Shown: positions 29,297 through 39,154, counted from the first letter of the stretch. The stretch: 64,000 nt of DNA from Noviluteimonas lactosilytica (GCF_020866925.1 NZ_JAJGAK010000001.1:848096-912095); one strand, 5' to 3'. The notes: generated from the letters alone by a model not told the origin. Numbers and translations: made by a program.

Positions 29297-30705
29297 GCCT
29301 GCACCGGCGCGACGAGTTGCGCATGCTTGCGCACGATCGACATCGCGATTTCCAGCGCCTGTTCGTAGTTCAGGCGCGGATCGACGGTCGAACGATACGC
29401 GCGCTCGAGATCGTGCTCGGTGAGTTCGCGCGCGCCGCCGAGGCATTCGGTGACGTCTTCGCCGGTGAGTTCCAGGTGCACGCCGCCCAGGCGCGTGCCG
29501 GCCACTGCGTGCAGGTCGAACGCTTGTTCGAGTTCGCTGCGGATGTTGCCGAAGCGGCGCGTCTTGTAACCGTTCGCGGTGCTCTCGGTGTTGCCGTGCA
29601 TGGGATCGCACACCCACAGCACGCGGCGGCCGTCGCGACGCACTGCGTCGAGCAACGCAGGCAGCTTGCTGCCGATCTGCGCGGCGCCCATGCGGTGGAC
29701 GAGCGTGAGGCGGCCGGGTTCGTCGTCGGGGTTGAGCGCGTCGATCAGGCGCAGCACCGCATCGGGCGTCGCGCCCGGACCGACCTTCACCGCGATCGGA
29801 TTGCGGATGCCGCGGAAATATTCGACGTGGGCGCCGTCGAGCGCCGCGGTGCGCATGCCGATCCACGGGAAATGCGTGCTGAGGTTGAACCAGCCCCACT
29901 GGCGCGGCACCTGGCGCGTCTGTGCTTCTTCGTACGGCAACAACAACGCTTCGTGCGCGGTGTAGAAGTCGACGCGGTTGAGGTTGTGCACCTGCGATCC
30001 GGAGAGCGTCTCCATGAAGCGCACCGCGTCGCCGATGCTCGCGACCATGCGGTGGTACTCGTCGGCGAGCGGCGAATGACGGACCCAGCGCAGGTCCCAG
30101 TATTCGGGGTGGTGCAGGTCGGCGAAGCCGCCGTCGATCAGCGCGCGCACGAAGTTCATCGTCATCGCCGAACGCGCGTGCGCCTTGATCATGCGGCGCG
30201 GATCGGGAACGCGCTCCTGCGCGGTGAAGCCCGGGGCGTTGACGATGTCGCCGCGGTAGCTCGGAAGCGTCACGCCGTCGCGCGTTTCATCATCGGCCGA
30301 ACGCGGTTTCGCGTATTGCCCCGCGAAACGACCGACGCGTACCACAGGCAGGCGCAGTCCGTGCACGAGCACGAGGCTCATCTGCAGCAGCACCTTCAGG
30401 CGATTGGAGATCACGTCGGAGCTGCACTCGGCGAAACTCTCCGCGCAATCGCCGCCCTGCAGGAGGAAGCGCCTGCCTTCCTGCGCTTCGGCGAGGTGTT
30501 GCTTGAGCGCGATGATTTCCCACGACGTCACGAGCGGCGGAAGCGCGCGCAGTTCGCGCAACGCGTCCTGCAATGCGTCGGCATCGGGATATGCGGGCAT
30601 CTGCGTCGCGGGACGCGAACGCCAGCTGTCGGGCGCCCAGCCTTCGGGCAGGTTCACGGGCTGGAGCGGGCTGCGGTCTTGCGAAGAACGATCTTGGGGG
30701 AGCAT
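29293..30705 (-). CDS. aroG: 3-deoxy-7-phosphoheptulonate synthase, class II
   Basis: Joins phosphoenolpyruvate and erythrose-4-phosphate, the entry to the shikimate pathway. 470 residues of the class II (plant-like) family, unrelated in sequence to the E. coli AroFGH type. Hallmarks include FLLQGGDCAESF (about 81-92), VRVGRFAGQYAKPRS, NLNRVDFYTAHEALLLPYE, and GVHLELTGEDVTECLGG. Conserved Cys in GGDCAE and Glu/Asp/His residues bind the metal. It is followed by a coupled YCF48-like gene; dsbB lies 78 bases upstream on the same strand. Confidence 0.95.
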   Translation of the reverse strand: MLPQDRSSQDRSPLQPVNLPEGWAPDSWRSRPATQMPAYPDADALQDALRELRALPPLVTSWEIIALKQHLAEAQEGRRFLLQGGDCAESFAECSSDVISNRLKVLLQMSLVLVHGLRLPVVRVGRFAGQYAKPRSADDETRDGVTLPSYRGDIVNAPGFTAQERVPDPRRMIKAHARSAMTMNFVRALIDGGFADLHHPEYWDLRWVRHSPLADEYHRMVASIGDAVRFMETLSGSQVHNLNRVDFYTAHEALLLPYEEAQTRQVPRQWGWFNLSTHFPWIGMRTAALDGAHVEYFRGIRNPIAVKVGPGATPDAVLRLIDALNPDDEPGRLTLVHRMGAAQIGSKLPALLDAVRRDGRRVLWVCDPMHGNTESTANGYKTRRFGNIRSELEQAFDLHAVAGTRLGGVHLELTGEDVTECLGGARELTEHDLERAYRSTVDPRLNYEQALEIAMSIVRKHAQLVAPVQA

Positions 30706-30783
30706 GGGGGAGACGCCGATGTTGCGGTGCGTCGTCGCATCATGGTCCGCGATGCGCGCGCCCGCAACCGGCGCGCGTGCCGT

Positions 30784-31290
30784 TCAGCGGCGGCGGAATG
30801 CGGCCAGTCCGATCCATGCGGTGAGCAACACGAACCACAGCAAGGCCCACGCAGGCATCGACAGGCCGAGGAAGGCCCAGTCCACCTTCGCGCACTCACC
30901 CGAACCGGTGAGCACCTGCTTCACGACATCGGCGAGCGGACTCGCTTCCATCATGAAATCGAGCGGCGGGCCGCAGGACGGCACCTGGTCCGGCGGAAGG
31001 TGCGTCAGGTACACGTGGCGCCCGGCGATGCCGACACCGGCGAGCGCGGGAATCAGCGCGAGCACGCCCCACACGCGACGCCCGGTGATGCCGCGCGGCG
31101 CGAACAACCCACCGAGCAGGAACACGATGCCGAGCACGCCGAACGCGATGCGCTGGAAGATGCAGAGCGGACACGGGTTGAGTCCCCACGCCTTCTGCGA
31201 GTAGAGCGCGAACCCGATCAACGCCGCGCACGCGACGAAGCCGAGGAGGAAGCGGAGGCGGAATGCGGAGGCGGAGGCTTTGTCGTTCAT
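30784..31290 (-). CDS. dsbB: Disulfide bond formation protein B
   Basis: Inner membrane protein that re-oxidises DsbA using quinone. 168 residues with four hydrophobic spans (about 13-30, 46-64, 71-90, 142-163). The first periplasmic loop has the redox pair Cys40-Pro-Leu-Cys43 (NPCPLCIFQR) and the second has Cys106 and Cys133, the four essential cysteines. The length matches E. coli DsbB (176). The ATG at 31290 gives MNDKASASAFRLRFLLGF; upstream in-frame sequence is not conserved and runs into the rplQ terminator. It is first in the dsbB - aroG - YCF48 group. Confidence 0.95.
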   Translation of the reverse strand: MNDKASASAFRLRFLLGFVACAALIGFALYSQKAWGLNPCPLCIFQRIAFGVLGIVFLLGGLFAPRGITGRRVWGVLALIPALAGVGIAGRHVYLTHLPPDQVPSCGPPLDFMMEASPLADVVKQVLTGSGECAKVDWAFLGLSMPAWALLWFVLLTAWIGLAAFRRR

Positions 31291-31349
31291 GCGCCCAAGC
31301 GTGCATAAGCGCGCGTCGATTGGGAAGTGGCCAACGTCGCCGACCGAAC

Positions 31350-31380
31350 AAAAAAGAAAACCCCGGCGCGAGGCCGGGGT
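31350..31380 (-). terminator. Intrinsic terminator after rplQ (end of the ribosomal block)
   Basis: Reading leftward, ACCCCGGC (31380-31373) pairs with GCCGGGGT (31367-31360) across a five-base loop, then TTTTCTTTTTT follows. It resembles the ompA terminator (same GCGAG loop) and lies about 26 bases after the rplQ stop. Confidence 0.92.
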
Positions 31381-31406
31381 CTTCGTATCACGTCGAGCGC
31401 GTCCGA

Positions 31407-31781
31407 TTACTCGGTCGCCGCTTCCGGGCGATCGACCAGTTCGACGTACGCCATCGGCGCGTTGTCGCCGGCGCGGAAGCCGCACTTGAGGATGCGCAGG
31501 TAACCGCCCGGACGGGTGGCGTAGCGCGGGCCGAGGATGGTGAACAGGTTGCCGACCGCTTCCTTGTCGCGCAGGCGCGAGAAGGCAAGGCGGCGATTGG
31601 CAACGCCGTCGATCTTGGAGAGCGTGATCAGCGGCTCGGCGACGCGGCGAAGTTCCTTCGCCTTCGGGAGCGTGGTGCGGATCAGCTCATGCTTGAACAG
31701 CGAGGCCGCCATGTTGGCGAACATCGCGTCGCGATGGGCGCTGGTGCGGCTGAACTTGCGTCCGGCTTTCTTGTGGCGCAT
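31407..31781 (-). CDS. rplQ: 50S ribosomal protein L17
   Basis: Large-subunit protein near the exit tunnel. 124 residues, starting [17 protein letters not shown], the invariant L17 N-terminus, and containing [20 protein letters not shown] lies before ATG. It is the last gene of the alpha operon, separated from rpoA by an unusual 177-base spacer with a strong hairpin, and followed by an intrinsic terminator. Confidence 0.97.
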   Translation of the reverse strand: MRHKKAGRKFSRTSAHRDAMFANMAASLFKHELIRTTLPKAKELRRVAEPLITLSKIDGVANRRLAFSRLRDKEAVGNLFTILGPRYATRPGGYLRILKCGFRAGDNAPMAYVELVDRPEAATE

Positions 31782-31919
31782 GGGTTGGTTTCCTTAAAGA
31801 ATTTTGATTCGTTGGATTTCGCTGTCGCCATCCTGGCGTTGACGCTTGGACTGCGCTGGCCCTGGCCGACCCTCCGTGGGCGGCACGCCGCGCGGCTTGG
31901 GCCGCGTCGGTTTGAAACG

Positions 31920-31951
31920 AAACGCTCGCGCGGTTTCCCGCGCGAGCGTTT
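31920..31951. promoter_or_regulatory. Perfect 14-base hairpin between rpoA and rplQ
   Basis: AAACGCTCGCGCGG (31920-31933), loop TTTC, CCGCGCGAGCGTTT (31938-31951), only seven bases after the rpoA stop. On the leftward RNA the loop is GAAA, a stable GNRA tetraloop, followed by CGUUUC. It could be a weak terminator, or a 3'-end or RNase III processing structure that separates rpoA and rplQ messages. Confidence 0.7.
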
Positions 31952-31958
31952 GTGTTGC

Positions 31959-32957
31959 TTAGCCCATCATGCCGTGCGAGGCGATGCCCGCGGGCGGCCA
32001 GTTTTCGAGCTTCATGCCGAGCGAAAGACCGCGCTGCGCGAGGACTTCCTTGATCTCGGTGAGCGACTTCTTGCCGAGGTTCGGCGTCTTGAGCAGTTCG
32101 ACTTCCGTCTTCTGGATCAGGTCGCCGATGTAGTAGATGCTCTCGGCCTTGAGGCAGTTGGCCGAACGCACCGTCAGCTCGAGGTCGTCGATCGGGCGCA
32201 GCAGCACCGGATCCACGCCGCTCGCCTGCGGCTTCGCCGCACCGCGGTCGCGATGGGTGAAGTCGCCGAACACCGACAGCTGGTCGCTGAGGATGTCGGC
32301 GGCGGTGCGCACGGCTTCCTCGGCGTCGATCGTGCCGTTGGTCTCGATGTCGAGGACCAGCTTGTCCAGGTCGGTGCGCTGTTCGACACGCGCCGCTTCC
32401 ACGGCGTAGGCGACGCGGCGAACCGGCGAGAACGAAGCGTCCAGCATCAGGCGACCGATCGCGCGGGTCTCTTCATCCGGACGACGACGCGCGGCGGCCG
32501 GCTGGTAGCCGAAACCACGCTCGATCTTCAGGCGCATGTTGAGCGCCGTGTCCTTGGTGAGATGCGCGATCACGTGCGCCGGATTGAGGATCTCGACGTT
32601 GTGGTCGGTGCGGATGTCGCCGGCGGTGACAACGCCCGGGCCCTGCTTCGCGAGGCTCAGCGTGGCCGAATCACCGGTGTGCATGCGGATCGCGATGTCC
32701 TTGAGGTTGAGCAACACCTCGAGCACGTCTTCCTGGAGGCCTTCGACCGTGGTGTACTCATGCAGCACGCCGTCGATCTCGACTTCCGTGATAGCGAAGC
32801 CGGGGATCGAAGACAGCAGCACGCGGCGCAGCGCGTTGCCGAGCGTGTGGCCGTAACCGCGTTCCAGCGGTTCGATGACGACCTTGGCGCGGTTCTCGGC
32901 GATGCGCTCGATCTGCGGACCGCGGGGGCGCAAGACTTGGTTTGCGGTAACCGTCAT
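31959..32957 (-). CDS. rpoA: RNA polymerase alpha subunit
   Basis: Assembly platform of RNA polymerase and contact for activators and UP elements. 332 residues. The N-terminal dimerisation domain carries [20 protein letters not shown] (about 34-53), where Arg45 of enterics is conserved. The C-terminal domain has [19 protein letters not shown] and [24 protein letters not shown], including the Arg/Asn/Lys residues that bind DNA. The length equals that of close relatives (329-332). It follows rpsD after 71 bases in the alpha operon. Confidence 0.98.
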   Translation of the reverse strand: MTVTANQVLRPRGPQIERIAENRAKVVIEPLERGYGHTLGNALRRVLLSSIPGFAITEVEIDGVLHEYTTVEGLQEDVLEVLLNLKDIAIRMHTGDSATLSLAKQGPGVVTAGDIRTDHNVEILNPAHVIAHLTKDTALNMRLKIERGFGYQPAAARRRPDEETRAIGRLMLDASFSPVRRVAYAVEAARVEQRTDLDKLVLDIETNGTIDAEEAVRTAADILSDQLSVFGDFTHRDRGAAKPQASGVDPVLLRPIDDLELTVRSANCLKAESIYYIGDLIQKTEVELLKTPNLGKKSLTEIKEVLAQRGLSLGMKLENWPPAGIASHGMMG

Positions 32958-33028
32958 GTTGTAACGTCTCCAATAGGTAAGCGTGCGACCACGTCTGATC
33001 GCACGCCTGGTGCAGCTCTCGCGAACCG

Positions 33029-33658
33029 TTACTTCGAATACAACTCGACGATCAGCGCTTCATTGATGTCGGACGGCAGTTCAGCGCGGTCCGGCACGGC
33101 CTTGAACACGCCGGCAAACTTCTTCGCGTCGACTTCGACCCACGCCGGCGACAGATCCATCTGCTGCGCAACGGTGACCGATTCCTGCACGCGGAGCTGC
33201 TTCTGCGCGCGCTCGGAGAGCGCGATCGCATCGCCCGCCTTGACGGCGTACGAGGGCAGGTTCACCGGCTTGCCGTTGACCGTGACGCCGCGGTGCGAGA
33301 CCAGCTGGCGCGCGGCCGGGCGGGTCACGGCGAAGCCCATGCGGTAGACGACGTTGTCCAGGCGCGTCTCGAGGAGCTGCAGCAGGTTTTCACCCGTGTT
33401 GCCCTTCTTGGTGGACGCCTTCTTGTAGTAGTTGCGGAACTGACGCTCGAGCAGACCGTAGATGCGCTTGACCTTCTGCTTTTCGCGCAGCTGGGTCGCA
33501 TAGTCGGACAGCTTGCCCTTGCGGGCAGTGGCGCCGTGCTGGCCGGGCTTCTGCTCCAGCTTGCACTTGGAATCGAGGGCGCGCGCGGGCGACTTCAGGC
33601 CGAGATCAGCGCCTTCGCGACGAGCGAGCTTACAGGTGGGACCAATATAACGAGCCAT
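33029..33658 (-). CDS. rpsD: 30S ribosomal protein S4
   Basis: Primary 16S rRNA binder that starts 30S assembly and, in E. coli, represses translation of the alpha operon. 209 residues. The N-terminus [19 protein letters not shown] lacks the zinc cysteine cluster (C- form). The S4 RNA-binding domain contains [15 protein letters not shown] and [15 protein letters not shown]. It lies 14 bases after rpsK. Confidence 0.97.
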   Translation of the reverse strand: MARYIGPTCKLARREGADLGLKSPARALDSKCKLEQKPGQHGATARKGKLSDYATQLREKQKVKRIYGLLERQFRNYYKKASTKKGNTGENLLQLLETRLDNVVYRMGFAVTRPAARQLVSHRGVTVNGKPVNLPSYAVKAGDAIALSERAQKQLRVQESVTVAQQMDLSPAWVEVDAKKFAGVFKAVPDRAELPSDINEALIVELYSK

Positions 33659-33672
33659 GGTTCGTCAGCTCC

Positions 33673-34068
33673 TCAGACGCGGCGCTTCTTCGGCGGACGG
33701 CACCCGTTGTGCGGGATAGGCGTCACGTCGATGATGTTGGTGATCTTGTAGCCGACGTTGTTGAGCGAACGCACGGCGGACTCACGACCCGGACCCGGGC
33801 CCTTGATGCGGACTTCCAGCGACTTGACGCCGTAGTCGAGCGCAGCACGGCCGGCCTTTTCGGCGGCGACCTGGGCGGCGAACGGAGTCGACTTGCGCGA
33901 GCCGCGGAAACCCGCGCCGCCCGAAGTCGCCCACGACAGCGCGTTGCCCTGGCGGTCGGTGATCGTGACGATGGTGTTGTTGAACGAAGCGTGGACGTGG
34001 GCGACGCCGTCGGTGACGACTCGCTTGATCTTCTTCTTCGTTTTTGCGGCAGCTGCCGGCTTGGCCAT
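33673..34068 (-). CDS. rpsK: 30S ribosomal protein S11
   Basis: Platform protein near the Shine-Dalgarno helix and the E site. 131 residues with a Lys/Ala-rich start ([16 protein letters not shown]), then [21 protein letters not shown] and [18 protein letters not shown], all S11 hallmarks; it ends in a basic PPKKRRV. It lies 12 bases after rpsM. Confidence 0.97.
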   Translation of the reverse strand: MAKPAAAAKTKKKIKRVVTDGVAHVHASFNNTIVTITDRQGNALSWATSGGAGFRGSRKSTPFAAQVAAEKAGRAALDYGVKSLEVRIKGPGPGRESAVRSLNNVGYKITNIIDVTPIPHNGCRPPKKRRV

Positions 34069-34080
34069 GGTGTGGGTTCC

Positions 34081-34437
34081 TTACTTCTTGATGGCCTTGC
34101 GCGGACCCTTGCGGGTACGGGCATTGGTCCGGGTGCGCTGGCCGCGCAGCGGGAGACCGCGGCGGTGACGCAGGCCGCGATAGCAGGCCAGATCCATGAG
34201 GCGCTTGATGGCCATGCCGATTTCGCGGCGGAGGTCACCTTCGACCACGTACTTGCCGACTTCGGCGCGCAGGCGCTCGACGTCCGGCTCGGACAGGTCA
34301 CGGATCTTGGTGTTGGACGCGACGCCGGCGGCTTCGCAGACCTTCTTCGAACGGGTACGGCCGATGCCGTAGATGCTTTGCAGCCCGACCCAGACATGCT
34401 TCTGGGCAGGCAGGTTGACGCCCGCAATACGCGCCAT
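34081..34437 (-). CDS. rpsM: 30S ribosomal protein S13
   Basis: Head protein bridging to the 50S subunit and contacting P-site tRNA. 118 residues from ATG at 34437 ([15 protein letters not shown]), with [15 protein letters not shown] and a basic tail ending GPRKAIKK. It is the first gene of the alpha operon; a separate promoter and a structured leader lie upstream. A 19-codon in-frame extension further upstream is not conserved. Confidence 0.97.
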   Translation of the reverse strand: MARIAGVNLPAQKHVWVGLQSIYGIGRTRSKKVCEAAGVASNTKIRDLSEPDVERLRAEVGKYVVEGDLRREIGMAIKRLMDLACYRGLRHRRGLPLRGQRTRTNARTRKGPRKAIKK

Positions 34438-34497
34438 GACGCGATCTCCAAAACTTGATGGCGGCCGGATGTGTTCGATCCGGCAAGGGAACACGAA

Positions 34498-34526
34498 ATT
34501 TTAGCGAGGTCTCGTGGAACTTGGAA
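34498..34526 (-). promoter_or_regulatory. Candidate alpha-operon promoter (before rpsM)
   Basis: On the minus strand TTCCAA (34526-34521) and TAAAAT (34503-34498) are 17 bases apart, giving a leader of about 50 bases. The leader can fold a small hairpin CCGGAT/ATCCGG, comparable in position to the S4-controlled start of the E. coli alpha operon. The rest of the 332-base secY-rpsM spacer (34438-34769) holds no gene. I looked for rpmJ and did not see it. It contains GC-rich hairpins such as GGCCCGGG/CCCGGGCC. Confidence 0.5.
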
Positions 34527-34769
34527 GCCCCGGACCAAAATGGTCCTGAACTCCGGCATGGGGAGTGTGCCCATGCTCCGGCGACGGATTCCGGACTGCC
34601 AGACCAGCACGGCGAAACCCGCCCTGCCCCGGCCCCGCGCGCTACTCCGGCGCGCGGTCTGGTCCGGACCCACCCGCGCACGAGACCGCCGCGCGAGTCG
34701 CCCTGGTCGGCCCGGGCGAAACCCGGGCCGGATGCGGGAACCGGCCAAGGCCGGCCCCGCGGTATTCCA

Positions 34770-36122
34770 TCAACGGCCGGTGAGGCCGGCGCGCGAACCC
34801 TTCAGGTTCGCCTTCTTCAACAGGCTTTCGTACTGGTGCGAGGTCAGGTGCGCCTGGATCTGCGCCATGAAGTCCATCACCACCACCACGACGATCAGCA
34901 GCGAGGTGCCGCCGAAGTAGAACGATGCACCGATCTTCGTGCGCATGATCTCAGGCAGCAGGCAGACCAGCACCAGGTACAACGCACCGGCCGCGGTCAA
35001 ACGCGTCAGCACGCCGTCGATGTAGTCCGCGGTCGCCTTGCCCGGACGGATGCCCGGAATCAGCGCGCCCGACTTCTTGAGGTTGTCGGCGGTTTCCTGC
35101 GAGTTGAACACCAGCGCCGTGTAGAAGAACGCGAAGCCGATGATCAGCGCAGCGAACAGGATCATGTGCAGCGGCTCGCCCGGCGAGAGCGCCTGCGCGG
35201 CGCGCTGCAACCAGTTGGCCTGCCCCGCCTGGCCGAACCAGGTCGACGCGGTGGCCGGGAACATGATCAGGCTCGAAGCGAAGATCGGCGGGATCACGCC
35301 GGCCATGTTCAACTTGAGCGGCAGGAACGAGGTCTGGTTCATGTACGCGTTGCGACCGCCCTGGCGGCGCGCGTAGTTGACCGTGACCCGGCGCTGTCCG
35401 CGCTCGACGAACACGACGAGGTACGTGAAGGCCAGCACGATGATCGCGATCGCCATCACCTGCAGGGCGCTCATGTCGCCGTTGCGCGCCTGTTCGAACG
35501 TGGTGAGCACCGCGCCCGGCAGGCCGGCCACGATGCCGGCGAAGATGATCAGCGACACACCGTTGCCGATGCCGCGCTCGGTCACCTGCTCACCGAGCCA
35601 CATCAGGAACATCGTGCCCGCGGTCAGTGCGACCACCGCAGTCAGGATGAAGCCCGGGCCCGGGTTGTAGACGACCTGGATCCCGTTCGACGCGCTCTGG
35701 CTCTGCAACGCGATGGCGATGCCGGCGGCCTGGAAAATCGCCAGGCCCACCGCGCCCATGCGCGAGTACTGCGTGATCTTGCGACGGCCGGATTCGCCTT
35801 CCTTCGACATCGCCTTCCAGCTGGGCAGGATCTGCGTCATCAGCTGGACGACGATCGATGCCGAGATGTAGGGAACGACGTTGAGTGCGAACAGGCTGAA
35901 GCGCGACAGCGCACCGCCCGAGAACATGTTGAACATGTCCACGATCGTGCCCTGCTGCGCCTCCATGAGTTGCAGCATCGCTTCGGGGTTGACGCCCGGC
36001 ACCGGGATGAAACACCCGATGCGGTAGACGATCAACGCGCCGAGAACGAACAGCAGTCGCTGGCGGAGCTCGGTGAATTTGCCGAGCCCGCCGCCGAGGT
36101 TAGCCGCTGCGCCTCGCGCCAT
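34770..36122 (-). CDS. secY: Preprotein translocase subunit SecY
   Basis: Channel of the Sec translocon in the inner membrane. 450 residues with ten hydrophobic segments. Family blocks include [22 protein letters not shown] (TM1), [14 protein letters not shown] (plug region), [19 protein letters not shown], and [20 protein letters not shown]. Its partner SecE is encoded at 62191-62562. It is the last gene of the spc operon, seven bases after rplO. Confidence 0.97.
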   Translation of the reverse strand: MARGAAANLGGGLGKFTELRQRLLFVLGALIVYRIGCFIPVPGVNPEAMLQLMEAQQGTIVDMFNMFSGGALSRFSLFALNVVPYISASIVVQLMTQILPSWKAMSKEGESGRRKITQYSRMGAVGLAIFQAAGIAIALQSQSASNGIQVVYNPGPGFILTAVVALTAGTMFLMWLGEQVTERGIGNGVSLIIFAGIVAGLPGAVLTTFEQARNGDMSALQVMAIAIIVLAFTYLVVFVERGQRRVTVNYARRQGGRNAYMNQTSFLPLKLNMAGVIPPIFASSLIMFPATASTWFGQAGQANWLQRAAQALSPGEPLHMILFAALIIGFAFFYTALVFNSQETADNLKKSGALIPGIRPGKATADYIDGVLTRLTAAGALYLVLVCLLPEIMRTKIGASFYFGGTSLLIVVVVVMDFMAQIQAHLTSHQYESLLKKANLKGSRAGLTGR

Positions 36123-36129
36123 GCGTCGC

Positions 36130-36567
36130 TTACTCCCCGACCTGGCCGCCGGCCGCTTCGATCGCGGCCTTCGCGCCAGCCGTGGCCATCAGGCCCTGGA
36201 GCACGAACTTCTTCGTCACGTCGCCCTTCTTCACGACCTTCACCTTGCGGGCGGTCTGCGGGATGAGCTTCGCGGCGCGCAGCGCGGCGATGTCGATCGT
36301 GCCGGCGTCCAGCTTGTCCAGCTGGTACAGCAGCACTTCGGCCGTGTCCTTGAACATCTGCGAACGGAAACCGATCTTCGGCAGGCGACGCTGCATGGGC
36401 ATCTGGCCGCCTTCGAAGCCGGCCTTGATCTTGCCCTTGCCGCTACGGGCGAACGAGCCCTTGTGGCCGCGACCCGCGGTCTTGCCGAGGCCGGAGCCGA
36501 TGCCGCGACCAACGCGGACGCGATCCTTGCGGGCGCCGTCGGCGGGCTTGAGGGAATTCAGGCGCAT
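36130..36567 (-). CDS. rplO: 50S ribosomal protein L15
   Basis: Late assembly protein of the 50S subunit. 145 residues with the glycine/basic N-terminal extension ([20 protein letters not shown]) and [13 protein letters not shown] that define L15. It starts three bases after rpmD and is followed closely by secY. Confidence 0.97.
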   Translation of the reverse strand: MRLNSLKPADGARKDRVRVGRGIGSGLGKTAGRGHKGSFARSGKGKIKAGFEGGQMPMQRRLPKIGFRSQMFKDTAEVLLYQLDKLDAGTIDIAALRAAKLIPQTARKVKVVKKGDVTKKFVLQGLMATAGAKAAIEAAGGQVGE

Positions 36568-36570
36568 GTA

Positions 36571-36771
36571 TCAGTCCTCCACGCGAACGAGGTAATGCAG
36601 CTGCGTGATCAGGCCACGCACCTGCGGGCTGTCCTTCAGCTCGCGCACGTCATTGAGCTTGTTGAGGCCGAGCGCCTTCACCGACAGGCGATGACGCGCC
36701 TGGGTTCCGCGCAGGCCCTTGACCAGGCGCACCTTGACGGTGCCGCCGTTGTTGGCGGGGGACTTAGCCAT
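36571..36771 (-). CDS. rpmD: 50S ribosomal protein L30
   Basis: Small 50S protein, 66 residues, with [18 protein letters not shown] and [21 protein letters not shown], the L30 core. The start overlaps the end of rpsE by eight bases, so translation is coupled. Confidence 0.96.
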   Translation of the reverse strand: MAKSPANNGGTVKVRLVKGLRGTQARHRLSVKALGLNKLNDVRELKDSPQVRGLITQLHYLVRVED

Positions 36772-37303
36772 GGTTGAGTTCCTCCACCTTCTTGCCGCGC
36801 TTGGCCGCGATCCTGGTCGGCGAATGCGTTTCGCTCAGGCCGCGCAGCGTGGCGCGCACCAGGTTGATCGGATTGCGCGAACCAACCGCCTTCGCCAGCA
36901 CGTTCTTGACGCCGACCGCTTCGAGCACGGCGCGCATCGCGCCGCCGGCGATCACGCCGGTACCTTCCGAAGCCGGCTGCATGAAGACGCGCGCGGCGCC
37001 GTGGCCCGACTTCACGGCGTGCCACAGCGTGCCGTTGTTGAGGTCCACGCTGATGAAGCTCTTGCGGGCGTATTCCATCGACTTCTGGATCGCGACCGGC
37101 ACTTCGCGTGCCTTGCCGTAGCCGAAACCGACCTTGCCGTTGCCGTCGCCCACCACCGTCAGCGCGGTGAAGGTGAACTGGCGACCGCCCTTGACCGTCT
37201 TGCTGACGCGGTTGACCGCGATCAGCTTCTCGATCATGCCGTCATCGACTTCTTCGCGGTCGCGATTACGGTCGCGGCCCCGCGGTTCACGTTGTTCTGC
37301 CAT
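36764..37303 (-). CDS. rpsE: 30S ribosomal protein S5
   Basis: Body protein important for decoding accuracy. 179 residues. The ATG at 37303 ([17 protein letters not shown]) gives a basic head, then the double-stranded RNA-binding part ([18 protein letters not shown]) and the S5 C-terminal domain ([22 protein letters not shown]). No resistance-type change is evident in the VKGG loop. It is preceded by a 161-base structured gap and overlaps rpmD. Confidence 0.97.
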   Translation of the reverse strand: MAEQREPRGRDRNRDREEVDDGMIEKLIAVNRVSKTVKGGRQFTFTALTVVGDGNGKVGFGYGKAREVPVAIQKSMEYARKSFISVDLNNGTLWHAVKSGHGAARVFMQPASEGTGVIAGGAMRAVLEAVGVKNVLAKAVGSRNPINLVRATLRGLSETHSPTRIAAKRGKKVEELNHG

Positions 37304-37379
37304 GTGTCGTATCTCGTGTTTGAAAAGGATGTACGGCTCGTGCCGCTTATGGTTGTTGGGTGCTTCGGGTGTTGCGCGA

Positions 37380-37455
37380 CGCGGAGAACTCCGCGGCGCG
37401 TCCTGCATCTCCCATGCAGGCGGGTCGACACGGCATGGGGCCTGCGCCCCATGCC
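37380..37455. promoter_or_regulatory. Three consecutive hairpins in the rplR-rpsE spacer
   Basis: CGCGGAG/CTCCGCG (37380-37386 with 37389-37395), CCTGCAT/ATGCAGG (37402-37408 with 37414-37420), and GGCATGGGGC/GCCCCATGCC (37432-37441 with 37446-37455). All lie between rplR and rpsE in an operon whose other spacers are 3-51 bases. No T-runs follow. The order on the leftward RNA is the reverse of that listed. Confidence 0.55.
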
Positions 37456-37464
37456 TTCAAGCGA

Positions 37465-37818
37465 TCAGAACTGCAGGCCACCTTCGCGGGCGGCATCGGC
37501 GAGCGCCTTGATGCGGCCGTGGAAGCGGTAGCCCGAGCGGTCGAACGCGACCTTCTCGACGCCGGCGGCCTTGGCCTTCTCGGCGATCGCGCGGCCGACC
37601 TTGGCGGCGGCGTCGGCGTTCTTGCCGTTCTTCAGGCCATCCTTGACGTCGGACTGCACGGTCGAGGCCGAAGCCAGGACCTTCGAGCCGTCGGCAGTGA
37701 AGACCTGCGCGTACAGGTGCTGGCCGGTGCGCAGCACCGACAGGCGCGGCACGCCGAGTTCGCGGATGTGCGCACGGGTCGACTTGGCGCGGCGCAGGCG
37801 AGCGGGTTTCTTGTTCAT
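37465..37818 (-). CDS. rplR: 50S ribosomal protein L18
   Basis: Binds 5S rRNA with L5. 117 residues: basic N-terminus ([21 protein letters not shown]), then [17 protein letters not shown] and a C-terminal [26 protein letters not shown], all L18 features. It lies 29 bases after rplF and is followed by the hairpin-rich gap. Confidence 0.97.
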   Translation of the reverse strand: MNKKPARLRRAKSTRAHIRELGVPRLSVLRTGQHLYAQVFTADGSKVLASASTVQSDVKDGLKNGKNADAAAKVGRAIAEKAKAAGVEKVAFDRSGYRFHGRIKALADAAREGGLQF

Positions 37819-37847
37819 GTTCTGGGTCTCCGAAAGCTGAAAGCCGA

Positions 37848-38375
37848 TTAGGCCTTCTTGGCTTCCTTGCGGATGATGTTCTCGCCGGCGTACTTGACGC
37901 CCTTGCCCTTGTAGGGCTCCGGCGGACGGAAGCCGCGGATCTTGGCAGCAACTTCGCCGACGCGCTGCTTGTCGGCGCCCGACACGACGATTTCCGTCTG
38001 CGTCGGCGTGGCGATGGTGATGCCTTCCGGGGTCTTGAACAGCACCGGGTGCGAGAAACCCAGCGACAGGTTCAGGTCCTTGCCCTGCATGGCGGCGCGG
38101 TAACCGACGCCGACGAGCTCGAGCTTGCGCTCGAAGCCATCGGAAACGCCCTTGACCATGTTGGCGAGGATGGCGCGCAGCGTGCCGGCGAGCGGCACGA
38201 GCGCCGGATCGTTGGCCGAAAGCAGCGCATTGCCGTCTTCGAGCTTCACTTCGACGCCGGCCGGCTTGGCGATCGACAGCGAGCCCTTCGGGCCCTTGAC
38301 GGTCACGTTCTCGGCCTGGATGTTCATTTCGATGCCCTTACCCAGGGCGATCGGCTTCTTGGCGACGCGGGACAT
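37848..38375 (-). CDS. rplF: 50S ribosomal protein L6
   Basis: Supports the factor-binding centre on the 50S subunit. 175 residues, two repeated RNA-recognition-like halves; [17 protein letters not shown] at the start and [20 protein letters not shown] at the end are diagnostic. It lies 14 bases after rpsH. Confidence 0.97.
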   Translation of the reverse strand: MSRVAKKPIALGKGIEMNIQAENVTVKGPKGSLSIAKPAGVEVKLEDGNALLSANDPALVPLAGTLRAILANMVKGVSDGFERKLELVGVGYRAAMQGKDLNLSLGFSHPVLFKTPEGITIATPTQTEIVVSGADKQRVGEVAAKIRGFRPPEPYKGKGVKYAGENIIRKEAKKA

Positions 38376-38389
38376 TGTTCGCTACTCCC

Positions 38390-38785
38390 TTAGGCCACGA
38401 AGCACAGGACTTCACCGCCGACGCCCTGCTGGCGCGCCTGCGCATCGGTCATGATGCCCTTCGAGGTGGAGATGATCGCGACGCCGAGGCCACCGAGGAC
38501 CTTGGGGATCGCATCCTTGCCGCGGTACTGGCGCAGGCCCGAGCGCGAGAAGCGCTGCAGGCGCTCGATGACCGGGCGGCCTTCGAAATACTTCAGCACG
38601 ATCTCGAGTTCGGCCTTGGCGCCGTCCTGGGTCACGCGCGAGTCGGCGATGTAGCCTTCGTCCTTGAGGACCTTGGCGATCGCGACCTTGATCTTCGACG
38701 ACGGCATCTTCACCGTCGGCTTGCCAACGGCGGCCGCATTCTTGATGCGAACCAGCATGTCGGCGATGGGATCAGTCATGCTCAT
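38390..38785 (-). CDS. rpsH: 30S ribosomal protein S8
   Basis: Central-domain 16S binder; in E. coli it represses the spc operon at rplE. 131 residues ([17 protein letters not shown] at the start, [26 protein letters not shown] at the end). I take the first ATG (38785) because AAAGG lies ten bases upstream; an in-frame ATG at 38779 is the alternative. Confidence 0.97.
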   Translation of the reverse strand: MSMTDPIADMLVRIKNAAAVGKPTVKMPSSKIKVAIAKVLKDEGYIADSRVTQDGAKAELEIVLKYFEGRPVIERLQRFSRSGLRQYRGKDAIPKVLGGLGVAIISTSKGIMTDAQARQQGVGGEVLCFVA

Positions 38786-38836
38786 TGAGAATTACCTTTG
38801 AGTACCGATATCCGCGGAATGCGAATGTCTGTTTGA

Positions 38837-39142
38837 TTACCACGAGGCCTTGCGGAGGCCCGGAACGTCGCCGTTCATCGTGGCCTTGCGCAGTGCGTTA
38901 CGGGCCAGGCCGAACTTCGCGTACACGCCACGCGGACGACCGGTCAGCGCGCAACGATTGCGCTGGCGGCATTCCGACGAGTCGCGCGGAAGCTTCTGCA
39001 GCTTGACCACGGCTTCCATCTTTTCTTCGTACGACGCGGTGGTGCTGGAGATGATCTTCTTCAGCGCATCGCGCTTGGCACCATGCTGCTTCGCCAGCTT
39101 GGCGCGCTTGACTTCGCGGTTGACCATCGAGGTCTTGGCCAT
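38837..39142 (-). CDS. rpsN: 30S ribosomal protein S14 (zinc-independent form)
   Basis: Head protein of the 30S subunit. 101 residues, the long form. It has a single cysteine region ([17 protein letters not shown]) without the paired CXXC motifs of the short zinc-binding form. It ends PGLRKASW as in proteobacterial S14. It lies 12 bases after rplE; the 51-base gap to rpsH holds no visible feature. Confidence 0.97.
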   Translation of the reverse strand: MAKTSMVNREVKRAKLAKQHGAKRDALKKIISSTTASYEEKMEAVVKLQKLPRDSSECRQRNRCALTGRPRGVYAKFGLARNALRKATMNGDVPGLRKASW

Positions 39143-39154
39143 GGTGTCAGTGCC

